Shown here piece after piece: positions 19,017-27,934 of a DNA stretch of 64,000 nucleotides; within the stretch, counting starts at the first letter, position 1, and every line of letters starts with the position of its first letter. The DNA is taken from NCBI RefSeq assembly GCF_022921055.1, contig NZ_CP095061.1, forward strand, positions 783,501 through 847,500. Reading direction: 5' to 3'. The notes below the pieces were generated by a model that had not been told where the DNA came from, did not search any database, and saw nothing but the letters and a program-made list of their open reading frames with translations. This DNA comes from Hymenobacter volaticus (GTDB lineage: Bacteria > Bacteroidota > Bacteroidia > Cytophagales > Hymenobacteraceae). The translations under genes were made by a program, and so were the position numbers.

Positions 19017-21632
19017 ATGAAAACATCCTTTACGCCAACTATCTGTCGTCCTTTAGTTGTAGCTGCTCTGCTAGCTATGCCAGGTATTGCAGCGGCGCAA
19101 ACCACTCCGCTCAGCAGCGCTATGCGCCAGGTGAGCAGTCAGTACGCCAAGCTCGGCTTGAGCGAGGCGGATGTAGCTAATCCAGCCGTGACTAGCTCGT
19201 ACACCGATGCTGGCTCCAACATCACCCACATGTACCTGCGTCAGCGCTATCAGGGCATTGAAGTGTACGGCGCCGAAGCTGACCTGCACCTCGACCAGAA
19301 TGAGAAAGTGGTGAGCATGCACACCAATTTCGTGGCCAACCTAGCGTCGGCGGCTCGTAGTGCGGCTACTGTGCCTTCTCTTTCGGCGGTACAAGCCGTA
19401 GCTGCTGCTGCCCGTGTACTGAATTTGCCTGCGCCTGGCAGCCTAACTGTAACCAAGCCCGGTGCTTCTGCCGAGGGGTTGACCTTCTCGGAGGGTGGCA
19501 TTTCGCTGGACCCTATCCCTGTGAAGCTCATGTACCAAGCGCGGCCAAGCGGCGAATTGGTACTGGTATGGGACGTGACTATTGCTCCCAAAAGTGGGGA
19601 GCACTACTGGAACGTGCGCGTAGATGCACGCACGGGCCAACTGGTAGACAAGACCGATTATACAGTTTCTGAGCCCGTCAATTTCCTGGAGTTGACTCAG
19701 CGAGCATTAGCAGTTGTTGGAGCCGACCCTAAGACGAGCGGCGCGGCGGCTACGCCCAATAGCTACAATGTTTATCCCATCACGGTGGAAAGCCCGCTTT
19801 ACGGTGCTCGCCAATTAGTGGTAAACCCCGCTGATCCAACATATTCGCCGTTCGGCTGGCATGACACCAACGGCGTGACTGGACCGGAGTACACCATCAC
19901 GCGCGGCAACAACGTGCATGCGTATGACGACCGGGCGAATGTAAACACGCCCGGCTATAGCCCCGACGGTGGCACAGACTTGGCGTTCGACTTCCCTTTC
20001 GACCAAACGCAGGTTCCGCTAGCTAACCAGGACGCGGCTATCACCAACTTGTTCTACTGGAACAACATGATGCACGACGTCATGGCAACCCACGGCTTCG
20101 ACGAGGTCAGTGGTAACTTCCAGGTGAAAAACTACACCGACACGGGCCTAGGCAACGACGATGTACGCGCTGAAGCCCAGGATGGTGCCGGCCTGAACAA
20201 CGCCAACTTCTCGACGCCAGTAGATGGCGCTCGGCCCCGCATGCAGATGTATTTGTGGACGGCACCAGCTTCCCTTGTCATTACGTCACCCTCATCAGTT
20301 GCTGGCACCTATAAGACAACAACTGCCTCGTTTGGCAAGCAACTCGTTCCCAACGTTCCGCTCACCGGGCAGTTCGTGCTGGTAAACGACGCTAGCGCTA
20401 CCAGCTTAGGCTGCACCAACCCCTTCATCAATGCCGATGCCATCAGCGGTAAAATAGCCGTTCTGGATCGTGGCTCCTGCGATTTTTCTGCTAAAGTTCG
20501 CAACGCTAAACTAGCTGGTGCCAAAGGCGTGGTAGTGGTGAACAACGTTCCTGGCGACCCTATTGCTATGGGCGCTGGTGCCGATACCACCAACACGGGC
20601 ATTCCATCGGTTATGATTTCGCTGGCTGATGGCAATGCGCTCAAAGCTTCTCTGGCCGCGGGCAACACACCAAGTGGCTCGCTGGTTGCTGGCATTCCCC
20701 GCGACGGCGACTTCGACAACGGCATCATTGCCCACGAGTACGGCCATGGTATTTCCAACCGCCTCACGGGTGGACCAGCCAACTCAAGCTGCCTCGGCAA
20801 TGCCGAGCAAATGGGCGAAGGCTGGAGCGACTTCTTTGGCCTGTGGATGACCACCAAGCCTGGCGACCAAGGCGCTACTCCTCGTGGCATCGGCAACTAC
20901 GCTCAGTCGACTCCTGCTGATGGCCTAGGCATCCGGCCCCAGCGCTACTCCACCGACTTTGCCGTTAACAACCAGACGTATGCTTTGATTGGAACGGGAA
21001 TTTACACGGCGGTGCACGCTAACGGCTCGGTATGGGCAGCTACTCTTTGGGACCTGAACTGGAAGTTGATCGAGAAATACGGCTACAACCGCAACCTGAA
21101 AGCCAAAACCGGTGGCAACAACATTGCTCTCAAACTGGTACTCGATGGCTTGAAGCTGCAAGTGTGCCGCCCCGGTTTCCTCGACGGCCGCGACGCCATC
21201 TTGAAAGCCGACTCCATCTATAACAACAAGGCGAACACCTACTTAATCTGGCAGGTATTCGCTCGCCGGGGTATGGGGATTGACGCCGTGCAAGGCTCCA
21301 GCAACGTCCTCACCGACCAAGTAGCGGGCTACCTGATTCCGACCCGCGTACTGTCTACTCAGTCGCAGCAGCAGCGCGATGAGATGGTGGAAGTATATCC
21401 GAACCCCGCCAGCAGCGAGTTGACTGTACGTCTGCCTGTTAGCAGCAAAACGCCGGTACAAGTGACCGTGTTGGATATGCTCGGTAAATCAGTGCAAACG
21501 GCTGCCGCTCCATCGGCAGAGCTACAGCGTGGGTTCCACCTCAACACCAGCTCTTTGGCACCAGGCTTGTACATTGTGCAACTGCGTTCATCGGCCGGTA
21601 CCTTCACCAAGAAGGTTCAGATTCAGCGTTAA
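19017..21632 (+). CDS. secreted M36 fungalysin metallopeptidase with T9SS sorting domain
   Basis: The 871-residue product has a signal peptide (ending GIAAAQT), an FTP propeptide region (residues about 30-120, with YRLRQRYQGIEVYGA-like strands), a PepSY-like segment, and an M36 catalytic domain. The catalytic domain holds NNMMHDVMATHGFDE, the zinc motif HEYGH in IIAHEYGHGISNRL, and the third ligand in MGEGWSDFFGLW. A protease-associated (PA) domain is inserted before HEYGH (residues about 440-560, with GKIAVLDRGSCDF). The last 85 residues are a T9SS type A sorting domain (VEVYPNPASSELTV, LAPGLYIVQLRS). It should be secreted as a zymogen and digest external protein. The gene is followed by a strong terminator. 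Confidence 0.95.
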   Translation: MKTSFTPTICRPLVVAALLAMPGIAAAQTTPLSSAMRQVSSQYAKLGLSEADVANPAVTSSYTDAGSNITHMYLRQRYQGIEVYGAEADLHLDQNEKVVSMHTNFVANLASAARSAATVPSLSAVQAVAAAARVLNLPAPGSLTVTKPGASAEGLTFSEGGISLDPIPVKLMYQARPSGELVLVWDVTIAPKSGEHYWNVRVDARTGQLVDKTDYTVSEPVNFLELTQRALAVVGADPKTSGAAATPNSYNVYPITVESPLYGARQLVVNPADPTYSPFGWHDTNGVTGPEYTITRGNNVHAYDDRANVNTPGYSPDGGTDLAFDFPFDQTQVPLANQDAAITNLFYWNNMMHDVMATHGFDEVSGNFQVKNYTDTGLGNDDVRAEAQDGAGLNNANFSTPVDGARPRMQMYLWTAPASLVITSPSSVAGTYKTTTASFGKQLVPNVPLTGQFVLVNDASATSLGCTNPFINADAISGKIAVLDRGSCDFSAKVRNAKLAGAKGVVVVNNVPGDPIAMGAGADTTNTGIPSVMISLADGNALKASLAAGNTPSGSLVAGIPRDGDFDNGIIAHEYGHGISNRLTGGPANSSCLGNAEQMGEGWSDFFGLWMTTKPGDQGATPRGIGNYAQSTPADGLGIRPQRYSTDFAVNNQTYALIGTGIYTAVHANGSVWAATLWDLNWKLIEKYGYNRNLKAKTGGNNIALKLVLDGLKLQVCRPGFLDGRDAILKADSIYNNKANTYLIWQVFARRGMGIDAVQGSSNVLTDQVAGYLIPTRVLSTQSQQQRDEMVEVYPNPASSELTVRLPVSSKTPVQVTVLDMLGKSVQTAAAPSAELQRGFHLNTSSLAPGLYIVQLRSSAGTFTKKVQIQR

Positions 21633-21671
21633 GGCTGAAGCGTTATAACCAGCTACTCTAATACCACAAGG

Positions 21672-21706
21672 AAACCCCGGTAGGCCACAGCTTACTGGGG
21701 TTTTTT
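21672..21706 (+). terminator. terminator of the M36 gene
   Basis: An AACCCCGGTAGG/CTTACTGGGGTT stem is followed by TTTTTT and lies 40 bases after the stop codon. Confidence 0.85.
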
Positions 21707-21899
21707 ATTGATAAAAGCTGTTGTATGAAAGCAGAGCATCAGTAAAGTTTGTTAGGAAGATTAATCCTAAATAATTGACCAGTAGAATATTGTGATTTAC
21801 AAAATTTTGGGTTTCCCGGTTTTTGTTAGGCCGTGGACGTACAAACCTCAACAATGGCTTTCGAGCCGCGTGTGTTTTGTCTTGACTATTGCCATTCCT

Positions 21900-22301
21900 A
21901 TGAAAACGAAAAACCTAATAATAGCTGCTGCCCTCATCATGGGTGCCACCGCCACTGCTCACGCTCAGGTTACGCCCACTACACCGCAGAGAGGCGGCAT
22001 CATGAATCAAACCACTGTGCCAGCGGCCAGCCCTACCAATCCCGGCACCATCGACCAACGGACCCCTACTACCACGAACCCCACACAAATGAGCACTGGT
22101 AGCCCCACGCAGATAGGTGCCAGCACCATCGATCAGGCGCCCATCATCCAGCGCACTGGCACCACAGAACAACGCGTAGACCAGCGCACTGGCACCGTTG
22201 TGCAGCCCGCTACCACCCAACCCACCAATACGAGCGTAAATCAGCGGCGCGAAACCGTGCCTAGCAGGCGCACCACCGAAACGACCACGCCACGTCCGTA
22301 G
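21900..22301 (+). CDS. secreted Thr/Gln-rich low-complexity protein
   Basis: ATG 21900 is preferred over the longer frame because it gives a clean signal peptide (MKTKNLIIAAALIMGATATAHAQ). The remaining 110 residues are rich in Thr, Pro, Gln and Arg, with recurring short units such as TIDQRTPTTT, STIDQAPIIQRTG and VDQRTGTVVQ. It has no cysteine and no hydrophobic core, so it is probably disordered and periplasmic or surface-exposed. Hairpin structures follow the stop codon. I recognise no family or function. Confidence 0.65.
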   Translation: MKTKNLIIAAALIMGATATAHAQVTPTTPQRGGIMNQTTVPAASPTNPGTIDQRTPTTTNPTQMSTGSPTQIGASTIDQAPIIQRTGTTEQRVDQRTGTVVQPATTQPTNTSVNQRRETVPSRRTTETTTPRP

Positions 22302-22417
22302 TCGTATTGCATACAGCTCCGGTAGCCATCCTTTGTTGATTGTTAGCCGCGCAGCCCAGCCCCCGTTAGAGCTTTTATAGCCTGAGCGGGGGCTGCGGCT
22401 TTCAGCGAAAACAACAA

Positions 22418-22454
22418 AAAGCCCCTGACGCTATGGTAGCGCCAGGGGCTTTTG
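22418..22454. terminator. bidirectional terminator between convergent genes
   Basis: AAAAGCCCCTG and CAGGGGCTTTT arms with an inner GCGCTAC-type stem form a near-perfect hairpin with T tracts on both strands. It ends the Thr/Gln-rich gene (plus) and the 112-residue gene (minus). Confidence 0.85.
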
Positions 22455-22492
22455 AGCAGTTAGGTGTGGAGTAGTACCGAGGTTGGAAAGTA

Positions 22493-22831
22493 TTATTCGG
22501 CGGCTTGGAGCTTAGATCCAAGCTGAATCAGCAGGTCGCCAAGTTCTTGGAGCTGACTCTTAAAATCGGGGGAAGCGTTGGCAGCGGCTTGGTTGGTTTG
22601 GATACCGAGCATGCTCAGGGAGTTGCCGATGGCGTCGGGGTTGAGGTTGCCGCTGCTAAGCAACGACTGTAAGTTGCCTACTTCCCGCCCAACATCTTGC
22701 AGGGCTGGCTCGCCGCTTTGTAGCAAATGCTGCTGCCAGGTTTCGGTGTTGTCGAGGGCGCCGCTGATAGGAATAGTGGTCAGGCCATTTCGCAGCGCGT
22801 GAATGGTGGCGCCTAGGAGTTCGTGGTTCAT
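22493..22831 (-). CDS. conserved-looking helical hypothetical protein
   Basis: The 112-residue product lacks a signal peptide or membrane segment and is predicted to be mostly helical and cytosolic. Features include LRNGLTTIPISGALDNTETW near residue 15, a Ser/Asn/Leu-rich middle, and a C-terminal helix FKSQLQELGDLLIQLGSKL. The start context TTCCCCTATTATG matches that of the metallophosphoesterase gene at 27022. It lies just downstream of uvsE on the same strand, 36 bases after its stop, so the two may be cotranscribed. No family or function is recognised. Confidence 0.7.
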   Translation of the reverse strand: MNHELLGATIHALRNGLTTIPISGALDNTETWQQHLLQSGEPALQDVGREVGNLQSLLSSGNLNPDAIGNSLSMLGIQTNQAAANASPDFKSQLQELGDLLIQLGSKLQAAE

Positions 22832-22867
22832 AATAGGGGAAGTGTAAAAGAAATGTATTCTGTGCAG

Positions 22868-23908
22868 CTACTTGCCGTCCGTAGCCTCTGGCTGCTCTGC
22901 TTCAGCAGGCGCTTTTTCTTTCTTGGCGCGGGGCTTCCGAGGTTTGGGCGCCGTAGCATCAATTTCCAAAATCTGCTTGGGTGTAAACACAGGCGGCTCG
23001 TAGCCCTCTGGCGCAGGTGGCAGCAGCGACAATTCGCGCATTAAGCCGCAGGCGCGGTGGGCGCTGGCTTCCTTGTCTTTGATTTCGAGCATGATGTCGA
23101 CGTCCAAATCGCCGAGCTCCCGAAGGAAGTCCCGAAACAAATCTTCTTCGATGGCCGCTACGTGCTTACCTCGCCGCTCGCCGTGCGACTGTGAACTGTA
23201 GTCCATCATCATGATGCCGTCGCGGGTGGGGTGCCAGGTGGCGGCAGCTAAGCGCAGGGCCTCGGCCATGGGCTCGCCGTTGTTGAGGCACTCGTGGTGG
23301 AAGTTGTCGAAGAGGATGGGAATACCGGTGGCGGCGTGCAGCTCTAGGCAGTCGCGCAAGCTGAATAGCCGGTCGTCGTTTTCGACCACCACCCGTATTT
23401 GCACGGCCGGAGGCAGCGTGTGCCACACAGCAATGAAGCGCGCAATGGCCGTGTCTCGGTCGCCGTAGAGGCCGCCGAGGTGAATTTGAAGCTTGGCAGT
23501 GCTATCCAGTTCCATCAAATCCAACATCGACCCCTGATACACTAGCTCCGCAATGCTGCGGCCCACAATGTCAGGGTTGGGCGAATTGAGCACCACGAAT
23601 TGGTCGGGGTGCATTGATACGCGCATGTTGTGGGTTTTGATGAAGTCGCCGATTTCCTTGAATTCCGGCGCGAAGCGGGTTTGCCAAGGAAAAGTATTGA
23701 CGGGGTGAGAGCCGAACGGCACAATATCGGAGCCGATCCGGAAGAACATCAGCCCGTGCTCCAGATTATATTCTAGAATGCGTTTCAGGCAAGCCAGGTT
23801 GGATGCCACAGTTTGCTCTACTCGCTCGTCGGAGTAGGAAGCCAACCGGAACGTGGACGCCGAGGTGCAGTCCAGCGAATTATTCATGCAAGGATACCCG
23901 ATTTTCAT
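22868..23908 (-). CDS. uvsE: UV damage endonuclease UvsE/UVDE
   Basis: The 346-residue product is a TIM-barrel endonuclease that nicks DNA 5' of UV photoproducts and starts an alternative excision repair. Family features are the N-terminus MKIGYPCMN, the strand MFFRIGSDIVPFGSHP, RVSMHPDQFVVLNSPNP with metal-binding His, QIHLGGLYGD, VENDDRLFS, PILFDNFHHEC, and DIMLEIKDKE. The catalytic core ends near residue 290; a Lys/Pro/Ala/Glu-rich tail (PKPRKPRAKKEKAP) of about 40 residues follows and may bind DNA. Such an enzyme suits a pigmented, sunlight-exposed Hymenobacter-type organism. It probably forms a short operon with the 112-residue gene downstream. Confidence 0.95.
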   Translation of the reverse strand: MKIGYPCMNNSLDCTSASTFRLASYSDERVEQTVASNLACLKRILEYNLEHGLMFFRIGSDIVPFGSHPVNTFPWQTRFAPEFKEIGDFIKTHNMRVSMHPDQFVVLNSPNPDIVGRSIAELVYQGSMLDLMELDSTAKLQIHLGGLYGDRDTAIARFIAVWHTLPPAVQIRVVVENDDRLFSLRDCLELHAATGIPILFDNFHHECLNNGEPMAEALRLAAATWHPTRDGIMMMDYSSQSHGERRGKHVAAIEEDLFRDFLRELGDLDVDIMLEIKDKEASAHRACGLMRELSLLPPAPEGYEPPVFTPKQILEIDATAPKPRKPRAKKEKAPAEAEQPEATDGK

Positions 23909-24046
23909 CTTCGGGCTTACGCGGTAGTGGGGCGACGGGTTGGTAAACTATGGTTGAGTAAGTCGCTGAACAGGTAGATTAATGCAGTGCTTTGGTGAGG
24001 TCAGGGCTCATAATAGCTGTTCTCGTAACAACTTCGAGCCGTGAAA

Positions 24047-24092
24047 AGCAACAAACCCTTGCTGCCAATACTAGCGTCAAGGGCTTGTTGCT
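24047..24092 (-). terminator. terminator downstream of the carboxypeptidase-regulatory-domain gene
   Basis: Arms AAGCAACAAACCCTTG and CAAGGGCTTGTTGCT pair with one mismatch around a 16-nt loop. On the minus strand a TTTT follows. It lies some 45 bases beyond the stop at 24136. Confidence 0.75.
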
Positions 24093-24135
24093 ATGCTAGT
24101 TACTATAGAATTTGCCTTGCTAGTGCAACGCACGG

Positions 24136-24822
24136 TTACGGCTCGTAACCTCGGTTGTCTTTGAAGTTCTTGTTGTACTTCTGGCGGGTTTTGCGGGCTT
24201 TTTCGGCCGCTTCGGCCGCCTGAATTTCTTCCATCTTGCGGCGCTCTTTGCCGGCCCGCGAAAACTGGTCGTAAATCAGACTGACGGGACTGGCTAGGCT
24301 AGGAGTGGGGGCTGCTGGTGCCGTGGAATCTACCTTAAACAAGGGCTTGGGCGCGGGTGGACGCTTTACAGCACTGGTTGGCGCCGTGCTTGGGCGCCTG
24401 ATGTTACGCAGCGCTTTGTTGATGGCTGCACGGTCGGGACGGCCTTCCGTTACGCGCACTTCTCCTAGCATCACACTGTCGCGCATCAACGACACCTGAA
24501 TAACGAGTTGGGATAAGCCGGTGCCGCCCATCGGAAAGCGGCGCGTTTTAAAACCCACCGCCCGGAATACCAGCGTATCGGTGTTTTGTACTTCAATACG
24601 GAAGTCGCCTTCGGTGTCGGCTACCACGCCCCGGCCACTGCGCTGCACCAGCACGGCTGCGCCGGGCACAGGCCGTTTCGTGCCCGCCTCTGATACCGAA
24701 CCCGTTACGCGCACCTGTGCGGCGGCTCCTAGTGGCAACAGCAAGAACAACAGCCATGCAAACAGCCACCAACTCGGCGTACTTGCAGCAATTCCGCTTG
24801 AAATAGATTTCGGTAAGTTCAT
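24136..24822 (-). CDS. envelope protein with carboxypeptidase-regulatory-like domain
   Basis: The start at 24822 (MNLPKSISSG) gives 228 residues with a hydrophobic segment WWLFAWLLFLLLPLGAAAQ that is a signal peptide or anchor. Residues about 35-115 are a CarboxypepD_reg-like beta-sandwich: VTGSVSEAGTKRPVPGAAV, GVVADTEGDFRIEV, LVFRAVGFKTRRF, and VMLGEVRVTEGRP. The C-terminal half is Pro/Ala-rich and ends in a charged helix (KERRKMEEIQAAEAAEKAR). This resembles stand-alone versions of the domain that precedes TonB-dependent receptors, but no receptor follows. It is probably periplasmic; function is unknown. It sits upstream of its own terminator. Confidence 0.8.
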   Translation of the reverse strand: MNLPKSISSGIAASTPSWWLFAWLLFLLLPLGAAAQVRVTGSVSEAGTKRPVPGAAVLVQRSGRGVVADTEGDFRIEVQNTDTLVFRAVGFKTRRFPMGGTGLSQLVIQVSLMRDSVMLGEVRVTEGRPDRAAINKALRNIRRPSTAPTSAVKRPPAPKPLFKVDSTAPAAPTPSLASPVSLIYDQFSRAGKERRKMEEIQAAEAAEKARKTRQKYNKNFKDNRGYEP

Positions 24823-24872
24823 TGGCCTATACAAACGCAAGCAACGGGCAAGTTATCTCATAACAGAGACAA

Positions 24873-24904
24873 AAAAAGCCCGCACCGTTGCAGATGCGGG
24901 CTTT
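24873..24904 (-). terminator. terminator downstream of the Lys/Asp-repeat lipoprotein
   Basis: Perfect 10-bp arms AAAGCCCGCA/TGCGGGCTTT surround a short loop. On the minus strand the stem is followed by TTTTTTT. It lies 25 bases beyond the stop at 24929. Confidence 0.9.
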
Positions 24905-24928
24905 AAAGGCACTTAGGGCAAGACAAAA

Positions 24929-25558
24929 CTATTTAATCTTGACGTCCTTGCCGTTTTCGGGCTTCAGTTTTACGGTGCCGTCGTCGCCATCAATTTTGGC
25001 TTTGTTGCCTTCGGCATCTTTGATTTTTATATCGCCGTCGGCTTTCACTTTCAGCTTGCCGCCTTCGCCGTCGCTGCTGCTACCTGTTTCGGTAGATGCG
25101 CTGGCCGTGTTATCGGTTTCAGCAGGCGCACTGGCGTCGTCCATGTAGTCTTCCTCGTAATAGGTCGGGCGGCTGGTTTCGTAAGCTGTGTACGATTCAG
25201 CTGGCAAGTAGCCTTTGAACTCGTTGTCGGTTTCCGAGTAGGCACTGCGCATATCGGCGGCCATGCCCGCCGTGTCGGAGGCGTATTTGGTGCGCAGTTC
25301 CCCAAGGCGTTGCGCACGAGTATAGTAGGTGGTCCGGATGCGCGACACCATGGCCGTATCCGTGATTTTCATATCGGCGGCCATCTTATCGGCAATGCGC
25401 TGAGCCCGGGTCCGATACTGCGCGTCCATGTCGCCGGTAGCGGCGGTGCTAGTAGTAGGAGTTTCGGTAGTGGTAGTGGTTTCGGCGGTTTTGTTGTCGC
25501 CGCACGAAGCGAGGCTAAAGGCTGCCGCAACCGGCAGAACGAACAGAAGCTTTTTCAT
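24929..25558 (-). CDS. lipoprotein with Lys/Asp-repeat tail
   Basis: The 209-residue product has a lipobox near residue 19 (FSLASC), then a Thr-rich linker (residues 22-42). A helical stretch, about 45-115, carries two similar segments (YRTRAQRIADKMAADMKITDTAM and YYTRAQRLGELRTKYASDTAGM). A Ser/Glu/Thr-rich linker follows. The last 40 residues alternate Lys and Asp/Glu with hydrophobic residues (KLKVKADGDIKIKDAEG, KAKIDGDDGTVKLK), which looks like a short charged beta repeat. It is lipid-anchored in the envelope, but its function is unknown. It is transcribed towards a strong terminator. Confidence 0.75.
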   Translation of the reverse strand: MKKLLFVLPVAAAFSLASCGDNKTAETTTTTETPTTSTAATGDMDAQYRTRAQRIADKMAADMKITDTAMVSRIRTTYYTRAQRLGELRTKYASDTAGMAADMRSAYSETDNEFKGYLPAESYTAYETSRPTYYEEDYMDDASAPAETDNTASASTETGSSSDGEGGKLKVKADGDIKIKDAEGNKAKIDGDDGTVKLKPENGKDVKIK

Positions 25559-25650
25559 TAGTGTGGAATTGGTAAGAGGGAGAGACTGTGAGTTTGCGCG
25601 TATACGCCCTAAGCTCCACAGCGGTTACTTAGGCTCTTTTCTGACTGCCT

Positions 25651-25696
25651 AAAAAGAAAGCAGCCACGACAAGTCATTGTCGCGGCTGCTTTCTTG
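25651..25696 (-). terminator. terminator downstream of the metallophosphoesterase gene
   Basis: Arms AAGAAAGCAGCCACGACAA and TTGTCGCGGCTGCTTTCTT pair over 19 bases with one mismatch around a 4-nt loop, and T tracts flank the minus-strand side. It lies 67 bases beyond the stop at 25763. Confidence 0.85.
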
Positions 25697-25762
25697 CTTA
25701 CCAGTAGTGATTTTAGCCCGAAAAGGACACGGAGGGTTCCGCAGAAAACGCTGAGTTCTAGT

Positions 25763-27022
25763 TTAGGCGCGGCGTAACTCAAACACCGTTATTTCGGGCA
25801 GGAAACCTACCCGGCCGGGGTAGCCAAGGAAACCAAGGCCGGTGTTAACATACAGATACTGTTTGCCTTGCTGGTAAAGACCCGCCCACTGCTTATACAC
25901 ATATTGCACCGGGCTCCATTTCAAGAAAGGTAGATTGATACCGAACTGCATGCCGTGGGTGTGGCCGGCCAGCATCAGGTCGATGTCCGGGAATTCGGGG
26001 CGCACCTGCGCATCCCAATGCGAGGGGTCATGGGAGAGCAAAATCTTGAACGGCGCGTCAGGAGCCGCGGCAGCGTGAGCTTTGGCTAGGTTGCCATACT
26101 TGGGGAAGCGCATAGCAGCGCCCCAGTTCTGAATACCGAGAATGGCAATTTTCTCGCCGTTGCGCTCTAAGTGGTGCGTTTCGTCGAGCAGCAGCTTCCA
26201 GCCGATTTGAGCATGGTTGCGCTTGAGCCGTTCCAGGTTGGCGCGCTTGGCCTCGATGCCGCCTTGCTCGGTCCAGTCCACGTAGTCGGCGTAGTCGTGG
26301 TTGCCGAGAATGGAAAGCTTGGGCAACTTGCTTTGAATTTGGGCCAGCGTCGGGATATGGTCTTCCACTTCGGTGGCAATGTTATTCACCAAGTCGCCGG
26401 TCATCACCACGAGGTCGGCGTTTTGCTCATTGATAAGCGCCACGGCTCGTTGCAAGGGCTCGGTTGAAGCGAAGCTGCCGGTGTGCAAGTCGGAAATCTG
26501 AAGCAGCTTGAAGCCGTCGAACGAAGCGGGCAGGTTGGGGAAACGCAACGTCACGCGCTTCACTTGATAATCGGTACCGCCTTTTACCACGCCCCAAATC
26601 AACGAGAGGAAAGGTACGGCGGCTACCACCAAAGCCAGCTTGCTCAGAAACTCACTGCGCGGAATAGCGCGCCCCGTGCCGGTAGCAGTAGGAGTGCCCG
26701 AAATACGGCTGGTTACCCAACGCACGCCGCGCACCAGGTCTTCGGGAAACAAGAACAACAGCACAACCAGCTTAAACAGCAACAACGACAGCAACACGCT
26801 GGTCATGTACGCTTTGTAAGGTGCGTGGCCTTGTCCGCGCGTGGCTATGGACCACATGCCGAGGCCCCAGACTAGGGCGGTAACTAGCCAGTACAGATAG
26901 CCGGCCGTTTTGCGGGCTACCGGAGCCGCGCTATGAAGCGCCGTGCGGACAGCTTGAAAGCCGTACCACTCAGCCATTAAAAACAAAAGCAGAAATAGAA
27001 TACCAGTGAGGGAGCGAAGCAT
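25763..27022 (-). CDS. membrane-anchored metallophosphoesterase
   Basis: The start is set at 27022 (MLRSLTGILFLLLFLMAEW); the upstream extension in the same frame overlaps the divergent radC region and lacks family character. About 419 residues remain. Four or five hydrophobic segments occupy residues 1-165. The calcineurin-like domain follows: ISDLHTGSF (residues about 205), VVMTGDLVNN, LSILGNHDYADYVDW, ILLSHDPSHWD and MLAGHTHGMQFG, which supply all the metal-binding Asp/His residues. Homologues of the YkuE/YaeI type hydrolyse phosphoesters at the outer face of the inner membrane. It is divergent from radC. The substrate cannot be told. Confidence 0.9.
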   Translation of the reverse strand: MLRSLTGILFLLLFLMAEWYGFQAVRTALHSAAPVARKTAGYLYWLVTALVWGLGMWSIATRGQGHAPYKAYMTSVLLSLLLFKLVVLLFLFPEDLVRGVRWVTSRISGTPTATGTGRAIPRSEFLSKLALVVAAVPFLSLIWGVVKGGTDYQVKRVTLRFPNLPASFDGFKLLQISDLHTGSFASTEPLQRAVALINEQNADLVVMTGDLVNNIATEVEDHIPTLAQIQSKLPKLSILGNHDYADYVDWTEQGGIEAKRANLERLKRNHAQIGWKLLLDETHHLERNGEKIAILGIQNWGAAMRFPKYGNLAKAHAAAAPDAPFKILLSHDPSHWDAQVRPEFPDIDLMLAGHTHGMQFGINLPFLKWSPVQYVYKQWAGLYQQGKQYLYVNTGLGFLGYPGRVGFLPEITVFELRRA

Positions 27023-27178
27023 AATAGGGGAAGAAGATCCGTCGGTCGGAAGGAAAAGTTGGTGGGCGAGCAAGCATTGCTGCTTGTCCCAACAACTACA
27101 AAACCGCCGAGCGTAACAACGCAGACGGTGGAATGGGGTTTTTACTTTATTTTCCGGGCCCTGCAATCCCGATGCCGC

Positions 27179-27934
27179 ATGCAAAACCCTGACCATCTGT
27201 CCGAAAATCAGCCTGCCGACGAAGCCGCGCCCGTGCGCTACGAAACCCCAGCTTCGTTCGGCATCAAGAGTTGGGCCGAGGAAGACCGGCCCCGCGAAAA
27301 GCTGATGCAAAAGGGCCGCGCCGCTTTATCCGACGCCGAACTGATGGCCATTTTGTTGGGGTCGGGCACCGCCAAACTATCGGCCGTGGATGTGTCTAAG
27401 CTGATTCTGAAAGCCGTCAACAACGATTTGAATGCCCTGGCCCGGCTGTCCATCAAGGAGTTGATGCGCCATAAGGGCATTGGGGAAGCCAAAGCCATTA
27501 CCATTGTGGCAGCCTTGGAGCTAGGCCGGCGGCGCAAAGAAGCCGACGCGCCGGCCCGCACTACCATTACCAACTCGCGCGATATTTACCGCGTGGTGCA
27601 GCCCCATTTGCAGGATTTGCCGCACGAAGAATTTTGGGTGGTGCTACTCAATCGCGCCAACGTGGTGATGCGCACCGTCAGTGTCAGTCGCGGGGGAGTA
27701 GCCGGCACCGTCGCCGATCCGAAGCTGATTTTCAAGGAGGCCCTAGAGCAATTGGCTTCGTCGGTGATATTGGTGCACAACCACCCCAGCGGCAATCGTA
27801 ACCCCAGCGCCGCCGACATTGCCCTCACCCGCAAGCTCAAAGAAGCCGGCCAGTTTCTGGACCTGCCCATCCTCGACCACCTGATTTACACCGACGCTGG
27901 CTATTTCAGCTTCGCCGACGAAGGAATGCTGTAG
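27179..27934 (+). CDS. radC: RadC family protein (JAB/MPN domain)
   Basis: Translation from ATG 27179 gives 251 residues (MQNPDHLSENQ...). The N-terminal UPF0758 helix-hairpin-helix part contains REKLMQKGRAALSDAELMAI and LMRHKGIGEAKAITIVAA. The C-terminal JAB domain holds EEFWVVLLNRAN, VILVHNHPSGNRNPSAAD with the His-x-His and Asp zinc ligands, and ILDHLIYTDAGYFSF. The family was named for a DNA repair phenotype later questioned; its substrate is not known. The longer frame from 27059 overlaps the divergent promoter region and looks unrelated. The DUF1684 gene lies downstream on the same strand with its own promoter. Confidence 0.93.
   Translation: MQNPDHLSENQPADEAAPVRYETPASFGIKSWAEEDRPREKLMQKGRAALSDAELMAILLGSGTAKLSAVDVSKLILKAVNNDLNALARLSIKELMRHKGIGEAKAITIVAALELGRRRKEADAPARTTITNSRDIYRVVQPHLQDLPHEEFWVVLLNRANVVMRTVSVSRGGVAGTVADPKLIFKEALEQLASSVILVHNHPSGNRNPSAADIALTRKLKEAGQFLDLPILDHLIYTDAGYFSFADEGML

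Noticed and set aside
25763..27310. Longer 515-residue start for the metallophosphoesterase
   Set aside because: The extra 96 residues overlap the divergent radC region, have no family character and precede a far better membrane-anchor start at 27022.
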